Source: Pseudomonadota bacterium (GTDB lineage Bacteria; Pseudomonadota; Gammaproteobacteria; Xanthomonadales; Xanthomonadaceae). Taken from it: a stretch of 64,000 nucleotides of DNA. The notes below the pieces were generated by a model. It saw only the letters and a list, made by a program, of their open reading frames with translations, was not told where the DNA came from and made no database searches. The stretch spans positions 159,273 through 223,272 of the forward strand of contig JAFEEL010000009.1 in the NCBI GenBank assembly GCA_018241125.1. The letters run 5' to 3'. The position numbers were made by a program, and so were the translations under genes. Below, piece by piece: positions 54,098 to 61,522 of this stretch; within the stretch, counting starts at the first letter, position 1; the number at the start of each line of letters is the position of its first letter.

Positions 54098-54125
54098 AGG
54101 CAGGGCGTCTAGCGGCGCCCTGCCT
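54098..54125. repeat. GGCAGGGC palindrome after glmM
   Basis: AGGCAGGGCG / CGCCCTGCCT, 10-bp stem with an 8-nt loop, 20 bp after the glmM stop. Similar GGCAGGGC palindromes lie downstream of paralogues 2 and 3 (55746-55773, 57285-57316). It may act as a terminator, but there is no T run. Confidence 0.75.
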
Positions 54126-54166
54126 GTGCGTGCATCGACACGCGTGGCGACCGGATCAGTGTCTAC

Positions 54167-54315
54167 GGAAACGCTGATTTATCAGCGTTTCCCCACGCCA
54201 TGGATGGCGTGGTCACGGATCCATCACGCAAGTGATAGACCCGTGTGAGCCCAGTCCGGGCATGTACCGGACTGGGCGTTCGCTGACAAATCCAGGATGG
54301 ATTTGTTCAGCGTTT
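54167..54315. repeat. Multi-hairpin intergenic element B (glmM / secreted-protein gap)
   Basis: H1 GGAAACGCTGAT-TT-ATCAGCGTTTCC (54167-54192); H2 CCACGCCAT-GG-ATGGCGTGG (54193-54212); H3 ATCAC-GCAA-GTGAT inside CACGG/CCGTG (54214-54245); H4 GCCCAGTCCGG-GCATGTA-CCGGACTGGGC (54249-54277); H5 GCTGACAAATCCA-GGA-TGGATTTGTTCAGC (54282-54311), ending with CAGCGTTTCC, a repeat of the H1 arm. Order and loops (CCATGGA, CACGCAAGTG, GGGCATGTACCGG) match element A at 44044-44222; stem sequences differ. It lies between convergent genes. Confidence 0.93.
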
Positions 54316-54317
54316 CC

Positions 54318-55364
54318 CTAGTTCTCGCCGCCGCCACCACCGCCGCCGCCACCCACCGGCAGCGACTGCGAAAAGCGGATGAACGGCATCGCGGCACTGT
54401 AGGCGGCGCAGGGGCCGAGGTTGAGATTGTTGGTTTCGCCCGTCGTGCCGGCGTTGACCAAACACTGCGGCTTGGCCGTGCTGGTGGCCTTCACCGCCAC
54501 GTTGGTCATCAGGAAGGCGCCGTCGTTGAACACCGCCTGCGAGCCGCCCGCGTTGCCGACGACGTTGAACTCCGACGCATTCCACCACGACCCCAGCCCG
54601 ACTTTGCTGTCCGGCGCACTGATGGAATACGCGGTGTTGCCGAGCGTGAAGGTGACGGTGTCGTTGCCGCCGACCCGCGCCGACCCGGAGAGCTTTTCGC
54701 TGCCCAGCTGCGTGATCGGCACGTCAGGAGCGCTCACATAGTCGGAGTTGGTATAGCAGTGCGGGCCGTAGGTCCACCAGCCATCCGGGCAGCTGCGGCC
54801 GTCGTAGCCGTACCAGATCAGCCAGTACTGCATGAACACGGCGGCACTGCCGTCCACCGCGTAGTCCGGGGAGTAAATGAACTGCTGCCATGCGAGGCAG
54901 TACGGGATGTTGTTGCAGATCGCGGTGCCTTCGCCGAACTGCGAGTTGATCTGCAGGGTGTATTCGTTGGGCCCGGCGATACCGCCGTCCGAGTATTCGC
55001 TCTGCACGTTGTACGCGAGCGGGAAACTGCCGACGGTCTGACTGATGGTTCCGCGCACTCCGATGGAGTAGTCGTTGCCGTTGCCGACGACCTGACCCTT
55101 GCCGAACGTGGTCGTCGGGCGCGGCGGCGTGACGAACCGACGCGGAGTCGGACGACACTGATCCTTGACCCAGATCGCACTGGGATAGGTGGCGTGGAAA
55201 CAGCCCTGGCTGGGGGCCGGATTGTCGTGGATGACCTGCTGCCAGACCGCATGATCTGCGGTTTCGGCGGTTGCAGCGAACGCGCCTGACGCGGTGCCGG
55301 CAACGGCCAGGACAAGCGCGGTCTGCAACGCGAGGTGCGCGTTGGCGTGGTTTTTCGATGGCAT
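54318..55364 (-). CDS. Uncharacterised secreted protein, tandem paralogue 1
   Basis: A 348-aa precursor with a signal peptide ending in GAFA (about residue 30). Mature part: GCFHATYPSAIWVKDQC, GNGNDYSIGVRG, SQTVGSFPL, GPNEYTLQINSQF, WQQFIYSPDY, AAVFMQYWLIWYG, CPDGWW, ITQLGSEKLSGSARVGGNDTV, WNASEFNVVGNAGGSQAVF, NAGTTGETNNLNLG and MPFIRFSQS. It is rich in Trp, Tyr, Gly and Asn, with about eight conserved Cys likely in disulfides. It ends in a poly-Gly tail (GGGGGGGGGEN) that the other copies lack. I recognise the pattern as a widespread secreted family without known function. ATG behind AGGGGAAC. Confidence 0.85.
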   Translation of the reverse strand: MPSKNHANAHLALQTALVLAVAGTASGAFAATAETADHAVWQQVIHDNPAPSQGCFHATYPSAIWVKDQCRPTPRRFVTPPRPTTTFGKGQVVGNGNDYSIGVRGTISQTVGSFPLAYNVQSEYSDGGIAGPNEYTLQINSQFGEGTAICNNIPYCLAWQQFIYSPDYAVDGSAAVFMQYWLIWYGYDGRSCPDGWWTYGPHCYTNSDYVSAPDVPITQLGSEKLSGSARVGGNDTVTFTLGNTAYSISAPDSKVGLGSWWNASEFNVVGNAGGSQAVFNDGAFLMTNVAVKATSTAKPQCLVNAGTTGETNNLNLGPCAAYSAAMPFIRFSQSLPVGGGGGGGGGEN

Positions 55365-55530
55365 GGAAGTTCCCCTGGGATGATCGAGCGTGGACGTGAA
55401 GACGCTGCCCTTGCGACCCATGCGCTATCCGACATGCGCGGGTCGGCACATCGGCCGGAGGAGGAAAGCTGTTCGAATGGCGGGCGATCGAACGCGATTC
55501 CTGGATCCAACATCCGCCGACTGCGCATGC

Positions 55531-55542
55531 ACGCTAGCAGAA
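55531..55542 (-). promoter_or_regulatory. Shared upstream motif of paralogue 1
   Basis: Minus strand TTCTGCTAGCGT, 167 nt upstream of the ATG. TTGACG lies 16 nt before TAGCGT, a possible -35/-10 pair. The same TCTGCTAGCGT occurs at 57195-57206 and 58503-58514, upstream of the other copies. Confidence 0.5.
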
Positions 55543-55745
55543 CCGATTGCCGCGTCAAGCGGGAATCCGATGTGTCCGCGGCGTTGGCCGAGTGCAACCA
55601 GGTTTCGCGTTTTTGCGCCGAACTGACGCCGGCATGCGGCGCGCTGGCGCTGCCTGCCCTGAGGCGTGTGCTGTCTGGCGGGCACCCGACGTTGCTGGCA
55701 CGCCGATGGGTGGCGCGAGAGGTGATTGGGAGTATCTACCGGCCT

Positions 55746-55773
55746 CGGCAGGGCGCCGCGCGGCGCCCTGCCG
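55746..55773. repeat. GGCAGGGCGCC palindrome downstream of paralogue 2
   Basis: Perfect 12-bp arms CGGCAGGGCGCC / GGCGCCCTGCCG with GCGC loop, 30 bp after the paralogue 2 stop. Terminator-like stem without a T tract. Confidence 0.8.
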
Positions 55774-55803
55774 ATCCACTACGCATCGCCGCGATCGCGG
55801 CTG

Positions 55804-56856
55804 TCAGTTCTTCTGGGTGAAGCGGATGAACGGCATCGGTGCGCTGTAAGCCGCGCATGGCCCGAGGTTGAGATTGTTGGTCTCGCCGGTGGTACCCGCG
55901 TTTGCCAGGCACTGCGGCTTGGCGGTGGAGGTGGCCTTCACCGCGACCTTGGTCATCAGGAACGAACCGGCATTGAAAACGGCTTCCGAGCCGCCAGCAT
56001 TGCCGACGATGTTGAACTCCGACTGGTTCCACCACGACGCCAGCCCGAGCATGCTGTCCGGCGAGGTGATCGAGTAGGCCGTGTTGCCGACGGTGAAGGT
56101 GGCCGTGTCGTTGCCGCCGGCTTGGGTAGCTGCGGACATCGTCTCGCTGCCGAGCTGGGTGATCGGCACGTCCGGGGCCGGCATGTAGTACGCCGAGTTC
56201 GTGTAGCAATCGTAGCCGCCGTCGCTCCACCAGCCATCGGGGCAGTTCGCCTGGCTGTACGTGTAGTTGAGCAGCCAGTACTGCATGAACACCGCTGCGC
56301 TGCCTTGCACCTCGTAATCGGGCGAGTAGATGAACTGCTGCCAGCCGTAGCAGTACGGAACATTGGTGCACAGGGGCGATTGCTGCGAGAACTGCGTGTT
56401 GATCTGCAGTGTGTATTCGTTCGGGCCGAGAATGCCGCCACCACCGAAGGCCGGGACGCCGACACTGGCTTCGCTGGTCACGCCGGCCACCACCGGGAAG
56501 CTGCCGATGGTCTGGCTCATCGTGCCGTTCACGCCGATCGAGTAGTCGTCGCCATCGCCGACGATATCGCCCTTGCCACCGACCATCGCAGCCAGCACAT
56601 GGCTGGAGATGCGCGGCGGCGTCACCGCCCGCTGCGGCATGCGCCGGCATTCGTCTTTCACCCACGTGGTGCTGGGGTAGGTGGCGTGGAAGCAGCCGAC
56701 CCGCGGCGCCGGATTGGAGTGCAGCAGTTCGCGCCACACTTGGTGATCCTTGCTTTCGACCGGCGCGGAAAAAGCGCTGGCCGCGAGGCTGCCCAGACCG
56801 ACCGCGATGGCGACTTGCAGCGCGAGGCGGCGTTGGTGTTTCGAGTTCGAGTGCAT
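55804..56856 (-). CDS. Uncharacterised secreted protein, tandem paralogue 2
   Basis: A 350-aa precursor starting MHSNSKHQRRLALQVAIAVGL, signal peptide ending near SAFS. Same blocks as paralogue 1: GCFHATYPSTTWVKDEC, GDGDDYSIGVNGTMSQTIGSFPV, GGGGILGPNEYTLQINTQF, GWQQFIYSPDY, AAVFMQYWLLNY, CPDGWW, DVPITQLGSETM, WNQSEFNIVGNAGGSEAVF, NAGTTGETNNLNLGPCAAYSAPMPFIRF. It is clearly the closest relative of paralogue 1. Its 5' gap contains the remnant of a further copy. Function unknown; an extracellular enzyme or adhesive protein are both possible. Confidence 0.85.
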   Translation of the reverse strand: MHSNSKHQRRLALQVAIAVGLGSLAASAFSAPVESKDHQVWRELLHSNPAPRVGCFHATYPSTTWVKDECRRMPQRAVTPPRISSHVLAAMVGGKGDIVGDGDDYSIGVNGTMSQTIGSFPVVAGVTSEASVGVPAFGGGGILGPNEYTLQINTQFSQQSPLCTNVPYCYGWQQFIYSPDYEVQGSAAVFMQYWLLNYTYSQANCPDGWWSDGGYDCYTNSAYYMPAPDVPITQLGSETMSAATQAGGNDTATFTVGNTAYSITSPDSMLGLASWWNQSEFNIVGNAGGSEAVFNAGSFLMTKVAVKATSTAKPQCLANAGTTGETNNLNLGPCAAYSAPMPFIRFTQKN

Positions 56857-56908
56857 GGCTGGCTCCCTGGGTTGAAGTGGGTTTGACGACGAAGGACGCA
56901 GTCGCTCG

Positions 56909-57199
56909 TCAGTTCGACTGCGAAAAACGGATGCAGGGGACGGGTGCGCGACGGGTTGCGCCTGGCCCGGGAGGGAAACGGTTCGATGGGCCGGGTGCGC
57001 CGGCGTTGCCACCAGCCGCTGGCTGGGTAGTGCGTGTTTTGGCGATGCCGGGCCGCGTGAGGGGTGCAGCGAAGGGCAACAGCCATCGCGGACAACGCCA
57101 GTGCCGCCAGTGCATGGATCCCGAGCTCCCGTTGGCTGCCTTGCCGCGCCCAGACCGATCGAGCGCGCTGGCGGCAAAGGCGCCGCCCGAGGTTGCCAA
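56909..57199 (-). pseudogene. Probable remnant of a fourth secreted-protein paralogue
   Basis: A minus-strand frame whose last 32 codons read NAGAPGPSNRFPPGPGA... and end PVPCIRFSQSN, close to NAGTTGETNNLNLGPCAAY...MPFIRFSQS at the end of paralogue 1. DNA at the 3' end is also alike (CGACTGCGAAAA-CGGATG in both). The upstream part codes for a short Ala/Leu-rich signal-like stretch in another frame (HALAALALSAMAVAL), and the whole central domain is missing. The shared promoter-like motif lies at its upstream end. I read this as a copy reduced by internal deletion and frameshift. Confidence 0.6.
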
Positions 57200-57206
57200 C
57201 GCTAGC
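57195..57206 (-). promoter_or_regulatory. Shared upstream motif ahead of the remnant/paralogue 2
   Basis: Minus strand TCTGCTAGCGTT, about 340 nt before paralogue 2 but about 150 nt before the presumed start of the remnant, the same spacing as in the other copies. GTTAAG lies 25 nt before it, as it does (26 nt) in copy 3. Confidence 0.45.
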
Positions 57207-57284
57207 AGACGAAATTGTGCCGGATAGAGAAAAGCTTAACGATCGACACTGCGCAGCGCCCGGTGTCGACCGTCGTGTTTTGAC

Positions 57285-57316
57285 GCCGGCGGGGCAGCGT
57301 ACGCTGCCCTGCCGGC
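57285..57316. repeat. Palindrome downstream of paralogue 3
   Basis: 32-bp near-perfect palindrome: GCCGGCGGGGCAGCGT / ACGCTGCCCTGCCGGC, one mismatch, 17 bp after the paralogue 3 stop. Shares the GGCAG/CTGCC theme with 54098-54125 and 55746-55773. Confidence 0.8.
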
Positions 57317-57332
57317 TTGGTCGCAAGTGCAG

Positions 57333-58352
57333 TCAGTTCGATTCGGTGAACTGGATGTACGGCGCCGATGCGCTGTAGCCGGTGCAGGTCTTCAGGCTCA
57401 GGTTGTTGGTCTCGCCGGTCGTGCCCGAGTTTTTCAGACAGTTGGGCTTGGCGGTCGAGCCATCGTTGACCGCGATCTTCACTGTCACCGAGGAGTGCGA
57501 GTTGAACACCGCCTTGGAACCGCCGGCGTTGCCGACCACGTTGAACTCCGATTCGTTCCACGCCGTGGCCAGGTCGAGCACGCTGTCGGGCGCACTGAAG
57601 GTGTAGGCGGTGCTGCCGACGGTGAACACGATGGTGTCGTTGCCGCCGGCCTTGGCCGAGCCCGAGAGCTTCTCGTTGCCCAGTTGCGTGATCGGCTCGT
57701 CCGGCGCGGCGACGTAGTTGGAGTTCATCACGCAATCGCCCGAACCGTCGCTGTCCCAACTGGTCGGGCAGGAGCTGCCGTAGCCGAGCAGCCAGTACTC
57801 GATGAACACCGCCGCGCTGCCTTGCACGTCGTAGTCGGGCGCGTACACGTATTGCTGCCAGACGGTGCATCCCGACTTGTTCTTGCACGCGGCCGTGGCC
57901 AGATTCATCTGCGAGTTGATCTGCAACGTGTATTCGTTGGGTCCGAGAATTCCGCCGCCACCGAAGGCCGCCACGCCGACGCCTTTTTCGGTCTTCACGC
58001 CGGTCACCGTCGGGAAGCTGCCCACCGTCTGGCTGATGTTGCTGCCGACCTGGATCACGTCGTCGTTGCCGTTGCCGACGGTTTCCCATTGCCCATTGGC
58101 CGAACGGTGCGGCGTGGCCATGTAGCGGTGCGGTGTTGGAAAGCAGGTGCCGCGCACCCATTGCGTGCTCGGGTAGGTAGCGTGAAAGCAGCCGTTCGCC
58201 GGCGCTGGATTGGTATGGATCAACTCGCGCCAGATCGCTTGATCGGTAGCGGCATCGGGCGCGGCGAAGGCGGATGAGGCAAAGCCGGCGAGGCCGGCGA
58301 CGACGGCGATCTGCAAGCTGCGACGCACGAGCATGTGGGTGCTGGACGACAT
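57333..58352 (-). CDS. Uncharacterised secreted protein, tandem paralogue 3
   Basis: A 339-aa precursor starting MSSSTHMLVRRSLQIAVVAGL, signal peptide ending AFA. More diverged than copies 1 and 2, but with all blocks: GCFHATYPSTQWVRGTC, SQTVGSFPTVTGVKTE, GPNEYTLQINSQM, WQQYVYAPDYDVQGSAAVFIEYWLLGYG, CPTSW, EPITQLGNEKLSGSAKAGGNDTI, WNESEFNVVGNAGGSKAVF, KNSGTTGETNNLSLKTCTGYSASAPYIQF. Cys positions are conserved, suggesting the same disulfide fold. It lies at the upstream end of the tandem set. Confidence 0.85.
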   Translation of the reverse strand: MSSSTHMLVRRSLQIAVVAGLAGFASSAFAAPDAATDQAIWRELIHTNPAPANGCFHATYPSTQWVRGTCFPTPHRYMATPHRSANGQWETVGNGNDDVIQVGSNISQTVGSFPTVTGVKTEKGVGVAAFGGGGILGPNEYTLQINSQMNLATAACKNKSGCTVWQQYVYAPDYDVQGSAAVFIEYWLLGYGSSCPTSWDSDGSGDCVMNSNYVAAPDEPITQLGNEKLSGSAKAGGNDTIVFTVGSTAYTFSAPDSVLDLATAWNESEFNVVGNAGGSKAVFNSHSSVTVKIAVNDGSTAKPNCLKNSGTTGETNNLSLKTCTGYSASAPYIQFTESN

Positions 58353-58502
58353 GGATTTCCCCTGGTGGTCGATGGTGGGTGGCATGGACGATCCGCACGC
58401 GTTCGGGTTCAACCCCGCCGCGCGCATCGGCCACGCCATGCACTGTCATCCTTCCCCTGGATGCGTCCTGCTCCGGCAATCTGGCGATAACCGATCAAGG
58501 TG

Positions 58503-58514
58503 AACGCTAGCAGA
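58503..58514 (-). promoter_or_regulatory. Shared upstream motif of paralogue 3
   Basis: Minus strand TCTGCTAGCGTT, 151 nt before the ATG, with GTTAAG 26 nt further upstream and a TATATC in between. The surrounding ~45 bp is AT-richer than average, as expected for a promoter. Confidence 0.5.
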
Positions 58515-58647
58515 ACGGATATAGGCAATTCGGAGATATTCTTAACGCGATCCGTGCTGTCGAATCGAATCGCGGGCACCCATATCGTGCCGGCGTCGCG
58601 ATCGGCAACGCCTTGACTGGGCGAGTTGTTGGCCGGTGATCGCTCGG

Positions 58648-60705
58648 TCAGCGCAGCGTCGGGCAATCCCAGCCCGGCCGTGGCGCGAAGCGTGGGCCAT
58701 ACAGCGCTTGCAACGCTTGCAGCCTGCCGATGAGCGCATCGGCGCCGACTTTGCGGATGTGCGTGATCGGGCCGCCGCGGAACGGCGCGAAGCCGGTGCC
58801 GAAGATCACGCCCGCATCCAGCAGGTCGGCATCGTCCACCACCCCGGCATGCAGCACCGCCACCGCTTCGTTGAGCAACGGCAGGATCAGACGATCTTCC
58901 AGATCATCGGGCGCGCTATAGCCGGCGGGCAGCGCGGGCTTGACCGCTTTGCCGTTTTCCCACTTGTAAATCCCTTGGCCGTCTTTCTTGCCGCGCTTGT
59001 CCGGTTCCACGGCGCCCAGCGCGGCCGGCACCTCCAATCCGAGGAAGGGCGCCAGCTCCTTCACCACGCTCGCGCCCACGTCCAGACCCACGGTGTCGAT
59101 CAGCTCCAGCGGCCCCATCGGCATGCCGAAGCGCAGCGCGGCTTTGTCGATGGCCACACCGGGAATGCCTTCGGCGTAGGCGGTGGCCGCTTCGAGCAAA
59201 TACGGGAACAGCACGCGGTTGACGAGGAAGCCCGGCGTGCCGGCGACCGGGATCGGCAGCTTGTCGATGCCACGACAAAACGCCGCCAGCCGCTGCTCGA
59301 TCGCCGCATCCATGCGCGGATGGCGGACGATCTCCACCAGCGGCATCTGCGCCACTGGATTGAAATAATGCAGCCCGGCCAGATGCTGCGGGCGCGCGAG
59401 CTTTTCACCGATCTGCGCCAGCCGGATCGAGGACGTGTTGGAAGTGACGATGGCCTCGGGCAGCAACTGCGGCTCGATGCCGGCGAGCAGTTCCTGCTTG
59501 GCTTGCAGGTTCTCGAAGATCGCCTCGATCACCAGCTGCGCCTTGGCGACCCCGGCACCGCCGACGTCGGCCCGCAAGCGCGCGCGGGTTTGCGTGCGCT
59601 GGGTGTCATCCTTGATCTTCTTGGCGTACAGCGCATCGGCGCGTTGCAGCGCTGGTTCGATGTAGCGCATCTCGCGATCCTGCAAGGTCACCTCGAACCC
59701 CTTGAACGCGCACCACGCGGCGATGTCGCCGCCCATCACACCGGCCCCGACCACATGCACGTTTTCGATGCCGCCATTCTTCGTCGCGCCATCTTTGCCG
59801 CCCAGATTCTTCAGGCGATCCATCAGGAAGAAGATGCGCACCAGATTGCGGGCGGTGTCGGTCCTTGCGAGCTTGGCGACACTGCGCGCCTCGGCTCGCA
59901 AGCGCGCCGACATGCCGCCGCCGCTGCGCTGCCAGGTCGCGATCAACGCATACGGCGCCGGGTAGTGTTCTTTGCGCGCCTTGCGCGCGACTTGCTTGAC
60001 CAGCATCGGTGCGAGGATCTGCCGCGCGGCCCAGGTGTTGGTGGCCCATGCCAGAGCGCGGGTCTTGAACGGGCGTTGCACGCGCCGGCCGACCAGGTGC
60101 ACGGCCACGTCCAGCAACAAGTCCGGATCGGCCAGCTTGTCCACCAAGCCCATCGCCAGTGCCGCCTTGGCCGACACGCTGCGCCCACTGAGCATCAGAT
60201 CCATCGCCGCCGCTGCACCGATCAGCCGCGGCAGGCGCACGCTGCCGCCCCAGCCCGGGTAGATGCCGAGCTTGATTTCCGGCAGCGCGATGCGCGTGCT
60301 CGCCGCACTGCTGGCGACACGGTAACGGCAAGCCAGCGCCAGTTCCGCGCCGCCGCCCATGCAATGGCCGTGGATCGCCGCAACCGTCGGCAACGGCAGA
60401 CAGGCCAAGCGCTGGTAGATCGCCTGCCCGCGACGCAGCACGTCCTCGATGCGCCCCTTGGCGTCGAAACTCTGGAACTCCTTCACGTCCGCGCCCGGCG
60501 CGAAGCCGCCGGGCTTGCCCGAATGGATCACCAGCGCCTTGGGCGGCTCGACCACGATGCGCTCGAGCATCGCGTCCAGTTCATCCAGCACCGCTTGCGA
60601 CACCGCATTGACCGGCGCGTCGGCGCGGTCCAGGGTGAGCACGAGGATGCCGTCCGGACGCGTTTGCGCGTGCCAGTGGCGCAGGGCGAGGCCGTCGAAG
60701 CGCAT
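58648..60705 (-). CDS. fadJ: Fatty-acid oxidation bifunctional protein (enoyl-CoA hydratase / 3-hydroxyacyl-CoA dehydrogenase), FadJ-like
   Basis: Two beta-oxidation steps in one 685-aa chain. N-terminal crotonase domain (1-~190): oxyanion-hole segments GGFAPGADVKEF and HGHCMGGGAELALACRYRVA, and LPEIKLGIYPGWGGSVRLPRLIG. From ~310 the dehydrogenase: NAD motif VHVVGAGVMGGDIAAWCAF, TSNTSSIRLAQI, HYFNPVAQMPLVEIV (catalytic His), GTPGFLVNRVLFPYL, and the C-terminal repeat GTGFAPFRGGPITHI. No fadI/thiolase gene is adjacent. Divergent from rpoE. Confidence 0.92.
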   Translation of the reverse strand: MRFDGLALRHWHAQTRPDGILVLTLDRADAPVNAVSQAVLDELDAMLERIVVEPPKALVIHSGKPGGFAPGADVKEFQSFDAKGRIEDVLRRGQAIYQRLACLPLPTVAAIHGHCMGGGAELALACRYRVASSAASTRIALPEIKLGIYPGWGGSVRLPRLIGAAAAMDLMLSGRSVSAKAALAMGLVDKLADPDLLLDVAVHLVGRRVQRPFKTRALAWATNTWAARQILAPMLVKQVARKARKEHYPAPYALIATWQRSGGGMSARLRAEARSVAKLARTDTARNLVRIFFLMDRLKNLGGKDGATKNGGIENVHVVGAGVMGGDIAAWCAFKGFEVTLQDREMRYIEPALQRADALYAKKIKDDTQRTQTRARLRADVGGAGVAKAQLVIEAIFENLQAKQELLAGIEPQLLPEAIVTSNTSSIRLAQIGEKLARPQHLAGLHYFNPVAQMPLVEIVRHPRMDAAIEQRLAAFCRGIDKLPIPVAGTPGFLVNRVLFPYLLEAATAYAEGIPGVAIDKAALRFGMPMGPLELIDTVGLDVGASVVKELAPFLGLEVPAALGAVEPDKRGKKDGQGIYKWENGKAVKPALPAGYSAPDDLEDRLILPLLNEAVAVLHAGVVDDADLLDAGVIFGTGFAPFRGGPITHIRKVGADALIGRLQALQALYGPRFAPRPGWDCPTLR

Positions 60706-60860
60706 GGTGTGATTCTCGGCAGCAGACGATAGGCGCAGCGTAGCCCGGTGATTGCGAGCGAAGACTCGAATTTCGCCCGATGCAGCGGTGTTGCGACGGC
60801 AATGACCGTATCATTCCCGCACATGCGCGGCCAGCGGCTGCGGGGGCTTGCCGGTGTCGC

Positions 60861-60889
60861 GGAACTTTCGCCACGCCATGCGGTCACTT
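60861..60889 (+). promoter_or_regulatory. Candidate sigma-E-type promoter of rpoE
   Basis: GGAACTT at 60861-60867, then 16 nt, then TCACTT at 60884-60889. GGAACTT with ~16 nt spacing to a TC(T/A)-type -10 is the sigma-E consensus; it lies 40-68 nt before the rpoE ATG, which would allow autoregulation. Confidence 0.5.
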
Positions 60890-60928
60890 CCTGCGGCCCA
60901 CGACCGTGCGCAAGGAGACAGGGCGCGG

Positions 60929-61522
60929 ATGGGCGAGAACGAACTGGACCAGGCACTGGTCGAGCGCGTGCAGCGCGGCGACCGGACAGCCTTCGACCTG
61001 CTGGTGCGCAAGTACCAGAGCCGGGTCGTGGCGCTGATCGGTCGCTACGTGCACGACTGGAACGAGTGCCAGGATGTCGCCCAGGACACCTTCGTCCGCG
61101 CGTGGAAGGCGCTGGCGAACTTCCGCGGCGATGCGCAGTTTTATACCTGGCTCTACCGGATCGCCGTGAACACCGCCAAGAACCACCTCGTGGCCAGCAA
61201 TCGTCGTCCGCCCGCCGAAGACATCGACGTGGCCGATGCGGTCAACTTCGCCGGCGCCGCACGCCTGCGCGACGACGACACCCCCGAGCACGAACTGCTG
61301 CGCGAGGAAATCGAACGCACCGTGGCCGATACGGTGGCCGCGCTGCCGGACGATCTGCGCACGGCGGTCACGCTGCGCGAGGTCGATGGCCTGAGCTATG
61401 AAGAGATCGCCGAGCGCATGGGTTGCCCGATCGGCACGGTGCGCTCGCGTATCTTCCGTGCGCGCGAGGCCATCGACGAAAAACTGCGGCCGCTGATGGA
61501 TTCCGAACGGGTGCGCCCATGA
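60929..61522 (+). CDS. rpoE: RNA polymerase sigma-E factor
   Basis: ECF sigma factor for envelope stress. The 197-aa protein starts MGENELDQALVERVQRGDRTAFDLLVRKYQ. Region 2: RYVHDWNECQDVAQDTFVRAWKALANFRGDAQFYTWLYRIAVNTAKN; region 4: TLREVDGLSYEEIAERMGCPIGTVRSRIFRAREAIDEKL. It has the near-invariant RpoE pattern of gammaproteobacteria. AAGGAG lies 11 nt upstream. The stop overlaps the rseA ATG by 4 nt. Confidence 0.96.
   Translation: MGENELDQALVERVQRGDRTAFDLLVRKYQSRVVALIGRYVHDWNECQDVAQDTFVRAWKALANFRGDAQFYTWLYRIAVNTAKNHLVASNRRPPAEDIDVADAVNFAGAARLRDDDTPEHELLREEIERTVADTVAALPDDLRTAVTLREVDGLSYEEIAERMGCPIGTVRSRIFRAREAIDEKLRPLMDSERVRP

Larger units (their letters stand above)
55365..55803. other. 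Intergenic region between paralogues 1 and 2
   Basis: About 440 bp. It holds the 5' region of paralogue 1, including the shared TCTGCTAGCG motif at 55531-55542, and the GGCAGGGCGCC palindrome downstream of paralogue 2. Plus-strand ORFs here have no convincing coding character. Confidence 0.55.

Noticed and set aside
55390-55820. Plus-strand ORFs opposite the secreted-protein array
   Set aside because: No coding character and they overlap the upstream motif and the palindrome of the minus-strand genes.
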